Source: Bacteroidales bacterium
GTDB lineage: Bacteria; Bacteroidota; Bacteroidia; Bacteroidales; UBA932
DNA length: 56,901 nt
Assembly (NCBI GenBank): GCA_017962025.1
Contig: JAGCWD010000111.1
Coordinates: 1 to 56,901 of the forward strand
Direction: 5' to 3'
Below the pieces are notes generated by a model. That model was not told the origin of the DNA and searched no databases. It saw only the letters and a list, made by a program, of their open reading frames with translations. The translations under genes were made by a program, and so were the position numbers. Every line of letters starts with the position of its first letter. Position 1 is the first letter of the stretch. This document shows, piece by piece, positions 42,899 to 50,452 of the stretch.

Positions 42899-43909
42899 TT
42901 AATCGATATTCACTAGCTGATACTTCTTGCTGCCAAGGCCGATGGCTTCCGCATGGTCGAGGATATGGATACCATGCTGGCGGTTGATGCGCTCATGCAT
43001 AGGCTTTGCGTCATCTCCGGTAGAGTCTGTGTGACCGAAAACGAGATCGACGCAGGCCTGGTCCAGTGCGACGGGATCGACCGAGGCGAGGATACCGATA
43101 TCTTTGAGGCGGGGCTTGGCAGGATGGGCATCGCAGTCACAGTCAACCGACATGTTGTTCATTACGTCGATGTAGATGATATCCTTGCCCTCCTGTTTGA
43201 AGTAGTCATGGACCGCCTGTGCTGCTGCAGCCATGGACTCCAGGAAACCGTCCTGGTTGTCTGACATCCAGCGTGTGGAACTGCGGCCTGCGGAGTGGAT
43301 ATAAAGTTTGCCGGAAGTGGAGGCAAAGCCGATGGACTGATTCTTCAGGACGCCTCCGAAGCCCCCCATCGCGTGACCCTTGAAATGCGCCAAATTGACA
43401 ACGAAATCATAGTTCTGAATATGGTCTCCTACGATGTCATACTTGATGAAGGATTCATCCTTTACAGGAAGACGGATCTCACCCTCTTCGTCCATAATAT
43501 CGACTTTGGCAACAGCCTCGAAACCGCGCTCTGCTATGGCCTTGCGGTGTGCGGCAGTGTTACCGCGGTTTCCGCCATAGGCAGTGTTACACTCGATAAA
43601 AGTACCGTTCACCTCGTGAACAAGATTAGCTATAAGTTCGGGACGAAGGTAGTTGGACTCCTGTGATTCCCCGGTGGAAATCTTAACCCCCACATGGCCG
43701 AAGGCCTTGACTCCGAGAGCCTTGTAAACCTTGACCAAACCTTCGGGGCTGATATCCGAAGTGAAATAGACCTTGGGTGCGGAAGCATCCTGGACCTGAT
43801 GGGTGTCCTGTTGGGAAACTTCAGTATTGTGTGATCTGCGGGTTCCGGAGCAACATGCAGCAGTAATGACCACCAATAGAGTTGCAAGGGAAATGAGGAT
43901 TCGTTTCAT
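42899..43909 (-). CDS. DUF362-domain lipoprotein
   Basis: 336 residues with a lipoprotein signal (ITAACC, Cys19 or 20). The rest is DUF362: KVYFTSD, VGVKISTGESQESNYLRPELI, FIECNTAYGGNRGNTAAHRKAI, VNLAHFKGHAMGGFGGVLKNQSIG and SVDPVALDQACVDLV. A cysteine pair in SVDCDCDAHPAKP could bind metal. DUF362 proteins often carry a ferredoxin domain, but here there is none. Function is unresolved. An exact -7 box lies 24 bases upstream, and cupin and cyclophilin-like genes follow. Confidence 0.85.
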   Translation of the reverse strand: MKRILISLATLLVVITAACCSGTRRSHNTEVSQQDTHQVQDASAPKVYFTSDISPEGLVKVYKALGVKAFGHVGVKISTGESQESNYLRPELIANLVHEVNGTFIECNTAYGGNRGNTAAHRKAIAERGFEAVAKVDIMDEEGEIRLPVKDESFIKYDIVGDHIQNYDFVVNLAHFKGHAMGGFGGVLKNQSIGFASTSGKLYIHSAGRSSTRWMSDNQDGFLESMAAAAQAVHDYFKQEGKDIIYIDVMNNMSVDCDCDAHPAKPRLKDIGILASVDPVALDQACVDLVFGHTDSTGDDAKPMHERINRQHGIHILDHAEAIGLGSKKYQLVNID

Positions 43910-43933
43910 CTTAAGTCATTTAATTAGTAGATT

Positions 43934-43941
43934 CAAATATA
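43934..43941 (-). promoter_or_regulatory. -7 box TATATTTG of the DUF362-cupin operon
   Basis: Exact TAnnTTTG on the minus strand, 24 bases before the DUF362 ATG, in the gap after the rhomboid gene. Confidence 0.55.
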
Positions 43942-43981
43942 AAAGTTTTTCTCCTAACATTTCATCATCCTGATTCTTTTG

Positions 43982-44599
43982 TCAAGCAGCTATCCCAAGT
44001 TGGGACAGGAAATGCCAGAATATGTCAGGGCGGAACAGCAGCGGGAATACCAGGCCATAGACTGCTCCCCAGAAATGGGCGGTATGGCCGATGTTGTCCA
44101 TATTCCTTTTCGCCATGTACCAACAGTACAGGAGGTACAGCGGTGCGAATATGTAACCGGGCACGGGGATAGGGATCAGGTAGATATATATTCCCATCTT
44201 CGGTTCGAACAAGATGGAGGCAAAGAGGACGGCAGAGACCGCACCGGAAGCCCCAACCGCATTGTAGCCATAATTATCCTTGTGCTTGATCAGGTCACCT
44301 ATTGTGGAAACTGCCAATGCGCTGACATAAAGGGCAACGTAAAGTGATGTGCCGTGGGTCTGGCCGAAGGCGGCCTGGAAGTACCGCTCCACCACTGTTC
44401 CGAAGAAGTACAGGGTGAGCATGTTGAAAAACAGATGCCCCCATCCGCCGTGGACAAGACCATAGCTGAGCATCCGATGCCACTGATTTCTGTGCCAGAC
44501 ATCATAAGCATTGAATTTAAGAGCATTGGAATCCAGCGTCCCGTTGAAGCAAAGGATGCTGACGCCAGCCGTTATCAATATGATGATTAGAGTAACCAT
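43982..44599 (-). CDS. Rhomboid-family intramembrane serine protease
   Basis: 205 residues with six TMs. The catalytic Ser lies in AVGASGAVSAV (GASG motif, TM4) and the catalytic His in NIGHTAHFWGAVYG (TM6). The N-terminal WHRMLSYGLVHGGWGHLFFNMLTLYFFG corresponds to the H-x2-x-HxxxN segment near L1/TM2 typical of rhomboids. It cleaves transmembrane substrates within the inner membrane. It lies nine bases after the ACT protein gene in the HicAB-headed run. No substrate is suggested by the neighbourhood. Confidence 0.9.
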   Translation of the reverse strand: MVTLIIILITAGVSILCFNGTLDSNALKFNAYDVWHRNQWHRMLSYGLVHGGWGHLFFNMLTLYFFGTVVERYFQAAFGQTHGTSLYVALYVSALAVSTIGDLIKHKDNYGYNAVGASGAVSAVLFASILFEPKMGIYIYLIPIPVPGYIFAPLYLLYCWYMAKRNMDNIGHTAHFWGAVYGLVFPLLFRPDIFWHFLSQLGIAA

Positions 44600-44608
44600 A
44601 GGAACATA

Positions 44609-44971
44609 CTAAACAGAATAACCGGCAGTTTTAAGCAAAGCTATTGCACGTTCGAAATTCTCAGATTTGGTCAGGATATAGTCCGTGTTAAACGTCGAAA
44701 TGGCAAAGATGCCGATTCCTCCATCTGCCAGGATCCTTGAAATCTCCGCGAGAATTCCAATTAGCGAAAAATCCAAGGTGCCCTCAATTCGAAAGCCACG
44801 CCACCCATCATCACGTTCAACAGTATTGTCAGGAACCAACCTGGTAGGACATACCAACGATTTCTCTTCATCTGTCGAGCCAATGAAGATATAAGGGTTA
44901 GACAAGTCTATTCCCTCATAGTCCGCCACTTTGCAGACAGTCAATTCTTCATTTAGTATTGTAATGGTCAT
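44609..44971 (-). CDS. ACT-domain protein
   Basis: 120 residues with the C-terminal ACT fold (RIEGTLDFSLIGILAEISRILADGGIGIFAISTFNTDYILTK), the pattern of the aspartate-kinase-related ACT_7 proteins. The N-terminal part (ELTVCKVADYEG, SLVCPTRLVPD) is a second, degenerate ACT-like half. Such small proteins bind amino acids or similar ligands. Its ATG overlaps the stop of the preceding small ORF (ATGA at 44968-44971). That makes it part of a translationally coupled string beginning with the HicAB toxin-antitoxin genes. Confidence 0.85.
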   Translation of the reverse strand: MTITILNEELTVCKVADYEGIDLSNPYIFIGSTDEEKSLVCPTRLVPDNTVERDDGWRGFRIEGTLDFSLIGILAEISRILADGGIGIFAISTFNTDYILTKSENFERAIALLKTAGYSV

Positions 44972-45201
44972 ATCTTTTTATCTATTCTCAAGGAACCATC
45001 ATCCTCCAGCACGATCATTTCGCCTTCGTTCACTGTCTCAAACCCGTCGCCGGTGTCAAGCGACAGCATCGAAAATCCCATGCAGAAATATGGCGCCAAA
45101 ACCTTGTCGCCGCAAAGACGCTTGACCTCGTCATAGTTAGTGCCGGTGTAGAGAAGGGATTGCATTAGTGTAAAGACCTTAAAGGACTTCTCTTTCATCA
45201 T
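44968..45201 (-). CDS. Small protein of unknown function coupled to hicB
   Basis: 77 residues (MMKEKSFKVFTLMQSLLYTG to the C-terminal LEDDGSLRIDKKI). I do not recognise the family. It has a mixed alpha/beta composition without signal peptide or TM and with two cysteines. Both ends are coupled by ATGA overlaps: its start with the hicB stop (45198-45201) and its stop with the ACT protein start (44968-44971). This tight packing supports it as a real gene despite its size. Confidence 0.6.
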   Translation of the reverse strand: MMKEKSFKVFTLMQSLLYTGTNYDEVKRLCGDKVLAPYFCMGFSMLSLDTGDGFETVNEGEMIVLEDDGSLRIDKKI

Positions 45202-45611
45202 CTGAAACTGACCTGAGTCAATTCCCTGCCCAACTTGTGAAGGGCGGCCTCAATCTTATCAACCTGCTTCTTGCGGGGCTTTGAGAGTCCGCTACGGTAG
45301 GCCCACAACTGCTTGGGATGGATGCCTGTAATCCTTCCAAGCGCAGCGGGATTGATGATGCCGGAATAATATTCAAGAAGATCTTGTACATTCCAGTGCA
45401 TCACGAACTGGTAATCTCCATCAAGCCACTCTGGATAGGATAATGCGGAGTCTTTCCCAACTTCTTCCTTTGTTATTCGAAGAGTTTCACGTAGTTCCGC
45501 AACAGCATTCTCTACCGTGTCTCCTCCTCCAAATAGAGCCGGATAATCATTGACATAAACACTGTAGAAGCCATCTTTGGCCACACTCACAACTATATCA
45601 ACTTTTGTCAT
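45198..45611 (-). CDS. hicB: HicB-type antitoxin with C-terminal helix-turn-helix
   Basis: 137 residues. The N-terminal partial RNase-H fold of HicB is visible in VDIVVSVAKDGFYSVYVNDYPALFGGGDTVENAVAELRETL. The C-terminal part carries an XRE-like helix-turn-helix (AALGRITGIHPKQLWAYRSGLSKPRKKQVDKIEAAL), as in DNA-binding HicB antitoxins. It lies 11 bases downstream of the hicA-like gene, the usual order. It should neutralise HicA and repress the promoter. Confidence 0.85.
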   Translation of the reverse strand: MTKVDIVVSVAKDGFYSVYVNDYPALFGGGDTVENAVAELRETLRITKEEVGKDSALSYPEWLDGDYQFVMHWNVQDLLEYYSGIINPAALGRITGIHPKQLWAYRSGLSKPRKKQVDKIEAALHKLGRELTQVSFR

Positions 45612-45622
45612 AATCTAGCTAT

Positions 45623-45811
45623 TTACAAGACAATTCCCATTTGCTTCAAGATTTTCTTTGCGAAATCATTCCCGATTTCTTTAGATCCGTGATAAGGGAC
45701 TACATGTACTATCGTCCCTTTTTTGTAAATACGATGACTTCCTTTACCTCTGGCAGTATCGAGAATCCATCCATTTGCTTTCAGGATTCTATGAAACTCA
45801 CTATATTTCAT
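45623..45811 (-). CDS. hicA: HicA-type mRNA interferase toxin
   Basis: 62 residues, the normal HicA size, with a double-stranded-RNA-binding-like fold. MKYSEFHRILKANGWIL is followed by the catalytic-His segment GSHRIYKKG (G-S-H motif) and VPYHGSKEIGNDFAKKILKQMGI, all typical of HicA. It cleaves mRNA when free of HicB. It is the first gene of its operon; promoter and a palindromic operator candidate lie upstream. Confidence 0.9.
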   Translation of the reverse strand: MKYSEFHRILKANGWILDTARGKGSHRIYKKGTIVHVVPYHGSKEIGNDFAKKILKQMGIVL

Positions 45812-45839
45812 TTTCTATAGTTTAAAAGTTTAGGCTTTA

Positions 45840-45860
45840 CAAATATAGAAAAATTTCTAT
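45840..45860 (-). promoter_or_regulatory. Promoter and operator candidate of hicAB
   Basis: An exact -7 box TATATTTG (45840-45847, minus strand) lies 28 bases before hicA. It abuts an inverted repeat ATAGAAA-aa-TTTCTAT at 45845-45860, which overlaps the box and is placed for autoregulation by the HicB helix-turn-helix. The AT-rich sequence around it lowers the significance of the repeat. Confidence 0.5.
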
Positions 45861-46040
45861 TAAATGAACCAAATCCAAGATTAATTCAGGTTCTGTCTCC
45901 TGTTCGGCGTACAATGGGAATGGCTGATTTATAACGAATTAAATGCTCGTCTCGTATATGTTTTTGCCATAGGGCATTTGCTCAAAGTATTGAATAACAT
46001 GGGATTACTAAGCACGGGAAGATGAATTCACACTTCCATT

Positions 46041-46709
46041 TCAATCCCAGCTGAAATTCTCTTTCCCGGCGGCAATTTCGAAGTGATACTTGACGATACC
46101 CAGATCAAGTTGAGTATAACCAGCCAGGGACTTCAGCGGTTTTGCCTGCACCTTGTTCCTGTCCCGCAGAATGAATTTGAATTTCTGCTGGTTTACGGCG
46201 GTAGGGGCCAGCAGGGCGGCTTCTAAACCTTCAATGAACCAGGTGGGCGGGATGCCCTCACATTCATAGAATTTTTCGGACGGTTTCATCGGGTGCTGAA
46301 CGCCTTGCGTCGCCCCATAGCCCAGTGCTATAACACAATGGACCTTTTCTTTATCTTCCAGGGTAAATGTTCCGGGAATCTTCTTGTAGGTAAGGCCAAC
46401 CCAGCAGGTATTCAGACCAAGAGTCTGAGCAAGCAGTACGATTCGTTCTCCATAATAGCCGATCCTTTCTTCCGCATCCTTATTTCCGGCCATTACAAAA
46501 TAGTTCTTCACGCCGGAAAATAATCCATAATTAAACACTCCGGTAGAGAAGGCTTTAGGCTCCTCTACAACCAATTGGATATGAATGCCGCCTTCGGCAT
46601 TGCATTTTTGAACCTCTTCACGAAGCAGGTTGAGTTTACTCTCTTCTATAGGTTGCCCGGTATATTTCCGCACTGAATGCCGTGCCTTGATGGCTTCTAA
46701 TTCTGTCAT
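46041..46709 (-). CDS. Nitroreductase-family FMN protein (TM1586-like)
   Basis: 222 residues. The N terminus EAIKARHSVRKYTGQPIEESKL is the FMN phosphate-binding RxSxRxY motif. ERIVLLAQTLGLNTCWVGLTYKKIPG and EAALLAPTAVNQQKFKFIL show the nitroreductase core in the two-half arrangement of TM1586-type proteins. LDLGIVKYHFEIAAG is the usual C-terminal GI..xHF segment. It reduces nitro or quinone compounds, or acts in redox housekeeping; it is not linked to an obvious pathway. The 229 bases between it and hicA show nothing I recognise beyond the hicA promoter. Confidence 0.88.
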   Translation of the reverse strand: MTELEAIKARHSVRKYTGQPIEESKLNLLREEVQKCNAEGGIHIQLVVEEPKAFSTGVFNYGLFSGVKNYFVMAGNKDAEERIGYYGERIVLLAQTLGLNTCWVGLTYKKIPGTFTLEDKEKVHCVIALGYGATQGVQHPMKPSEKFYECEGIPPTWFIEGLEAALLAPTAVNQQKFKFILRDRNKVQAKPLKSLAGYTQLDLGIVKYHFEIAAGKENFSWD

Positions 46710-46754
46710 AATGATATGTGCTGTTTGTTTAACCCAAAGATATACAAATTTTTA

Positions 46755-46762
46755 TATCTTTG
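46755..46762 (+). promoter_or_regulatory. -7 box TATCTTTG of the GH28 gene
   Basis: Exact TAnnTTTG, 23 bases before the ATG at 46786, in the divergent region with the nitroreductase gene. Confidence 0.55.
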
Positions 46763-46785
46763 CTTGAACGGCTGAAGCGATAATA

Positions 46786-48003
46786 ATGAAGACAACAACT
46801 TTCCTCAAAAGATGGATCTGTATCATAATAGTGTTGACACTAGCCGGATCCTCTTGCTCCCGAATAACCACCTTCCGTGTCAAGGGACATAGCGGGGACG
46901 ATATTCAGACGGCAATTGACCGGGTTTACGCCAAGGGCGGAGGAGTTGTGATTGTACCCAAAGGGCAATATGATGTGGGTTCCATTCAGTTGAAAAGTAA
47001 GGTCGAACTTCATCTGGAAAAGGGGGCGTATCTTTTGGGCGGCTCCAGGAGTGAGGATTATTACAGTTTCCCGGAAGAGATTTGCCAGATCCGCCCTGAA
47101 CGGTCGTCTAAAGTTCTCTTGTATGCTTACGACGCGAATGACATCGCTGTCACGGGAGAGGGAACTATTGACGGACAGGGGCTTGCGTTTTTTGATACGA
47201 CTCAGGTCAAAAACGGATATTTCCCCAAGCCGCCGGTTGAACGTCCTAGGATGGTGCAGTTCGTCCGATGCGAAGGTGTCCGACTGCAAGGGGTGACGTT
47301 CAAGGATTCTCCCTGCTGGACCATGCTGCTGAGGTTTTGCAAGAATATCGAAGTAGAGGGGATCAGCATCATCGCCGACCAAAGAATGATCAATAACGAC
47401 GGAATAGATTTCGATGGCTGCGCACATGTGCGGGTCAAGGACTCGCAGTTTAAAACCTGCGATGACTGTATCGTTCTCCGTGCAATGCGGGAATATCCCA
47501 GTCAATCGGTAGTTTGTGAAGACATTTTGGTCGAGGATTGCAAACTGGATTCCCGCTGTCAAGCCATCCGTCTGGGGTGTCCTTCCGATGATACGATCCG
47601 CGATGCTTTATTTACCCGGATTGAGGCTTCTGGCAACAATGGAATCGTCGCCGATTTCCCGACACGATATTTGGACCGTGAAGATGAAGGATATATGGAT
47701 ATCCATGACATCGTCGTCGACGGTTTCCGTGGCTCTTTCACAGGGAGTGCCTTACAGGTCGTCAGCGAACCCGGAGTCAAGCCGAGAAGGGTTGACGGAC
47801 TCATATTCAGGAATTTCGACGTGAACTGCAAGCGCCCTCTCCGCTTTATCGGCAACCCGGGTTATGAGATCGGGACGGTCACATTGGAAGATTTCAAGGC
47901 AAGCATCGCAACGGATGGGGATCCTGTAATTGTCTCAGGATGTAATCATCTGAACCTTGAACGGGTCAGTGTGAATGGTCAGTCGATTTCCCCGGCATCG
48001 TAA
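46786..48003 (+). CDS. GH28 polygalacturonase-like lipoprotein with variant active site
   Basis: 405 residues with a lipoprotein-type signal (GSSC, Cys24) and a right-handed parallel beta-helix. GH28 signatures are GEGTIDGQG (~125-133), INND205GID208FDGC corresponding to N-T-D-x-D, and TCD226D227CIVLRA corresponding to G-D-D-C. The usual G-H-G-x-S-x-G-S histidine motif is replaced by RCQAIRLGC, and the R-I-K motif is not evident, so specificity may differ from ordinary pectinases. It is a probable surface enzyme for pectic or related polymers. The gene ends 25 bases inside the convergent HD-domain gene. Confidence 0.82.
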   Translation: MKTTTFLKRWICIIIVLTLAGSSCSRITTFRVKGHSGDDIQTAIDRVYAKGGGVVIVPKGQYDVGSIQLKSKVELHLEKGAYLLGGSRSEDYYSFPEEICQIRPERSSKVLLYAYDANDIAVTGEGTIDGQGLAFFDTTQVKNGYFPKPPVERPRMVQFVRCEGVRLQGVTFKDSPCWTMLLRFCKNIEVEGISIIADQRMINNDGIDFDGCAHVRVKDSQFKTCDDCIVLRAMREYPSQSVVCEDILVEDCKLDSRCQAIRLGCPSDDTIRDALFTRIEASGNNGIVADFPTRYLDREDEGYMDIHDIVVDGFRGSFTGSALQVVSEPGVKPRRVDGLIFRNFDVNCKRPLRFIGNPGYEIGTVTLEDFKASIATDGDPVIVSGCNHLNLERVSVNGQSISPAS

Positions 48004-48584
48004 CGAAGTTCCTTGGCTTTCATCACCTTCGCCTCACAGTCCTTCATGGCGTCAAGGGTCTTCTGAAGTACCTCGTCAAGAGGCCAGCCCAGCATTTCAG
48101 CTCCTTGCTCGATTACCTCACGTGAGCAGCCGGCGGCAAACGCTTTGACCTTATATTTCTTCTTGAGAGATTTCAGTTCCATATCCTGAACGCTTTTCGA
48201 AGGGCGCATGAGGGCCGCAGCCCCTATCAACCCAGTCAGATCATCGGTGGCGAAGAGCACTTTCTCCATCGTGTGTTCAGGTTTCACATCCACATGCATC
48301 CCGTAGGCGTGGCTGCAGATCGCATGGATCATCCCTTCACCGACACCTCCTTCGCGCAACAGTTCAGGAGCCTTGATGCAATGCTCCTTGGGATACATCT
48401 CGAAATCGATATCGTGCAGCAGTCCCACTATTCCCCAGAAATCCTCTTCGTCAGCAAAGCCCAATTGCTTCGCGAACCAACGCATCACACCTTCCACCGT
48501 CAGTGCATGTTGCAGATGAAACTGCTCCTTGTTGTATTTTTTCAGCAGCTCCAACGCCACCTCCATTGAGATATGCTTCTCCAT
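47979..48584 (-). CDS. HD/HDIG-domain hydrolase
   Basis: 201 residues from ATG 48584. The HD signature is FWGIVGLLHDIDFEMYP, with the preceding His in LQHALTVEGVMRWFA. ICSHAYGM and LFATDDLTGLIGAAALM follow, the pattern of the HDIG family of small metal-dependent phosphohydrolases acting on nucleotides. It lies two bases after the TfoX-like gene and is the last gene of a three-gene operon. Its end overlaps the GH28 gene convergently by 25 bases. Confidence 0.85.
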   Translation of the reverse strand: MEKHISMEVALELLKKYNKEQFHLQHALTVEGVMRWFAKQLGFADEEDFWGIVGLLHDIDFEMYPKEHCIKAPELLREGGVGEGMIHAICSHAYGMHVDVKPEHTMEKVLFATDDLTGLIGAAALMRPSKSVQDMELKSLKKKYKVKAFAAGCSREVIEQGAEMLGWPLDEVLQKTLDAMKDCEAKVMKAKELRYDAGEID

Positions 48585-48586
48585 CT

Positions 48587-49108
48587 TTAATCCAATGTTT
48601 TGTAAAAACAAATAGCCTCCCGATATGTTTGCCCAGCATGCTGATGCAGCCAATGCTGGAATTGTACTTTGAAGCGAAAATCCTTCCCGAGATGCTGCTC
48701 AAAGAAAGCCCGAAGTTCCTGAGAGCAGACAAGTCCCGCCGGAATCTCCTCATCCGGCGACGCGGGAACATGTGATTCCTTTCTGAACATCGGGTTCTTT
48801 CTGGGCTTGGATTTCGACAAGGCAGGTACCGATGCCTTAACCAATGACGTGAGATATTCCCTGTCATCCACATCGCCAATGTGGAAATGCTCTTTGGCCC
48901 CGGGATAGGGGCTGCGCAAGTCGAGTTTCTTCAGTAAGGCTGAGCCCTGATATGTTGGCTTGATATACAGATTGTTGTCGCATATAAGACCGAAAAGGGT
49001 CCCGTCGCAATAGATGCAGTAGTCTCCCATCATCTTCTTCACGACAATCTCCCCGGCGCAGGAGCACTGGTCCACAATATATTGTACGAAGTCGGGATTG
49101 GAAGCCAT
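48587..49108 (-). CDS. TfoX N-terminal-domain protein with DUF6434-like C terminus
   Basis: 173 residues. The first ~95 are the TfoX_N fold: VVKKMMGDYCIYCDGTLFGLICDNNLYIKPT (core M-F-G-x-Y-x-x-Y-x-x-G-x-x-F-x-x-I-x-x-x-x-L-Y-x-K). The last ~45 residues (FRFKVQFQHWLHQHAGQTYREAICFYK) match the small DUF6434-type domain that also occurs fused to SAP or TfoX domains. In Enterobacteria TfoX regulates competence; such stand-alone N-terminal domains in Bacteroidetes are uncharacterised. It sits six bases after the methyltransferase-like gene. Confidence 0.82.
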   Translation of the reverse strand: MASNPDFVQYIVDQCSCAGEIVVKKMMGDYCIYCDGTLFGLICDNNLYIKPTYQGSALLKKLDLRSPYPGAKEHFHIGDVDDREYLTSLVKASVPALSKSKPRKNPMFRKESHVPASPDEEIPAGLVCSQELRAFFEQHLGKDFRFKVQFQHWLHQHAGQTYREAICFYKTLD

Positions 49109-49114
49109 GATCTG

Positions 49115-49594
49115 TCATTTGATAAGATAGCGTGGTACTGAAAGTTTATAAGCCCGGTACTCGTCACCGAAATCTGTTTCCAAACGCCTCTCTTCCGCCC
49201 TGACTTGGAGGGAGAGAAGTATTATCTCGATGGCAAATATAATAAGCGGCCACCAGTTTTGGAGCCATACCAGGACACCGATATCGTAAATGTATATTCC
49301 CAGTAACATTGGATTGCGGGAAAAACCATACGGTCCATTCTTCATCAAGTGCTTGGTCCTGGGTGCTATTTCGTAGTTATAAGCATCGAAGGGGTTACCT
49401 TCGCCGACCTTTTTCATGTGTACGATTGACCATATACTGAGTGCCAGGCCCGGAATCATCATAATAAGTGCGATTATAACCCAAGCTAGAGCAGGAGCCC
49501 ATGGGAATGGCCTTCCGGATACCCACCACATCAGTGCCGGAATCCCGATTGCAAAAATCAAAAATCCAAGAATGTATCCTATCGTGTTTCTCAT
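49115..49594 (-). CDS. Isoprenylcysteine carboxyl methyltransferase-like membrane protein 1 (ICMT/PEMT family)
   Basis: 159 residues with four to five TMs. The C-terminal SAM-binding part shows NGPYGFSRNPMLLGIYIYDIGV (G-P-Y-x-x-x-R-N-P motif) and AEERRLETDFGDEYRAYKLSVPRYL, with the E-E-x-x-L...F-G-x-x-Y-x-x-Y pattern of ICMT/PEMT-type methyltransferases. Bacterial members methylate isoprenoid, phospholipid or small-molecule acceptors. It is first in an operon with tfoX-like and HD genes. A 43-base promoter element conserved with the second ICMT gene in this window lies just upstream. Confidence 0.85.
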   Translation of the reverse strand: MRNTIGYILGFLIFAIGIPALMWWVSGRPFPWAPALAWVIIALIMMIPGLALSIWSIVHMKKVGEGNPFDAYNYEIAPRTKHLMKNGPYGFSRNPMLLGIYIYDIGVLVWLQNWWPLIIFAIEIILLSLQVRAEERRLETDFGDEYRAYKLSVPRYLIK

Positions 49595-49611
49595 AAGGGA
49601 CCTATTAAATC

Positions 49612-49654
49612 CCGATTAATCGGAATAAAGATAGGCATATTTCTGCGAGACTCC
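49612..49654 (-). promoter_or_regulatory. Promoter/operator element shared by the two ICMT-like genes (copy 1)
   Basis: A 43-base segment 18 bases before the ICMT1 ATG, matching 54797-54839 at about 34 of 43 positions. It contains the perfect palindrome CCGATTAATCGG (49612-49623), a -7-like TATCTTTA (49627-49634, minus strand) and a 12-base block identical in both copies (CATATTTCTGCG, 49636-49647). Confidence 0.65.
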
Positions 49655-49673
49655 AAAACAGAAGACTTTACGT

Positions 49674-50300
49674 TTATTTCCTCATAAAACCGAATGCTGA
49701 CTGCTCGTTGAACTCAAAGCCGGGTTTCTTGCCCAGGTTCCAGTATAGAGGCGAACGGAAGCAGAACAGGAAGAAAACGATGAAGTAAACGGCGGCGATG
49801 GCGTAGTCGTACCAGAAGAAATCGGCTGGATTGAAAACGACAAAGAAGTAGTAGAAAGAAATAGGGGCCAGGCCAAAGACGGCAGTAATGAGTCCTGCAT
49901 TGTACCAGGTCTTGAGGCGAACATTGAACACTACAGAGTGCATCAGCAGCTCGGCAAAGTTGAAAATGAGCGCACCGATGGTGAGGAAACGGACTCCGGG
50001 TAAGAACACCGGAAGAAGATATACCATCACCAGGAAGGTCCAGTTGCCAAACATGCTGCTGAGGTGGTTGCAGTTCCATTTGGAGGTGTCAAGTTCATCC
50101 TTTCCGAGGAGTACTTTCACTCCCATATACGGGAATCCACCCGGCCAGCCGAACTCTTCGAAGAAATGCAGGAAAAGAATGGAGACAGAGGCCAGCAGAA
50201 GCTTCTGGACCATGCCGATGGGCAGGAGAATGGCCAGCACGGCAGTGATGCCGGCAAGATAAACCGAGATGTGATGCCAGTTGTTGACTATCGTTTTCAT
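49674..50300 (-). CDS. HXXEE-domain membrane protein 1
   Basis: 208 residues with five to six TMs. The family motif is FLH45FFE48E49FGWPGGFPYMG near the end of TM2. A second conserved pair of acidic and His residues lies in FAE117LLMH121 of a later helix, followed by RLKTWYNAGLITAV. Together H45, E48, E49 and H121 could form a metal site (inference). The family (PF13787) has no known function. It is divergent from the first AraC gene and is one of three HXXEE genes within 4 kb. Confidence 0.82.
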   Translation of the reverse strand: MKTIVNNWHHISVYLAGITAVLAILLPIGMVQKLLLASVSILFLHFFEEFGWPGGFPYMGVKVLLGKDELDTSKWNCNHLSSMFGNWTFLVMVYLLPVFLPGVRFLTIGALIFNFAELLMHSVVFNVRLKTWYNAGLITAVFGLAPISFYYFFVVFNPADFFWYDYAIAAVYFIVFFLFCFRSPLYWNLGKKPGFEFNEQSAFGFMRK

Positions 50301-50340
50301 ACAGGTATAGTGTTATTGTTAATTGTTCCAATCTGTGTTG

Positions 50341-50348
50341 CAAAATTA
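50341..50348 (-). promoter_or_regulatory. -7 box TAATTTTG upstream of HXXEE gene 1
   Basis: Exact TAnnTTTG on the minus strand, 40 bases before the HXXEE1 ATG, within the 152-base divergent region with the AraC gene. On the plus strand a near match, TATATTTA at 50425-50432, is 20 bases before the AraC ATG. Confidence 0.45.
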
Positions 50349-50452
50349 CGTTGAAAGCATGGTCGGGGAAAGGTCAAATAAAGCGTAAGATTGAGCATAA
50401 AGTACGAAAGTGAATACTATTGACTATATTTACGGCAAGATATAACATTGTT

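Noticed and set aside
45861..46040. Possible remnant gene between hicA and the nitroreductase
   Set aside because: No frame with start, length or similarity could be supported; the sequence is AT-rich and unremarkable.
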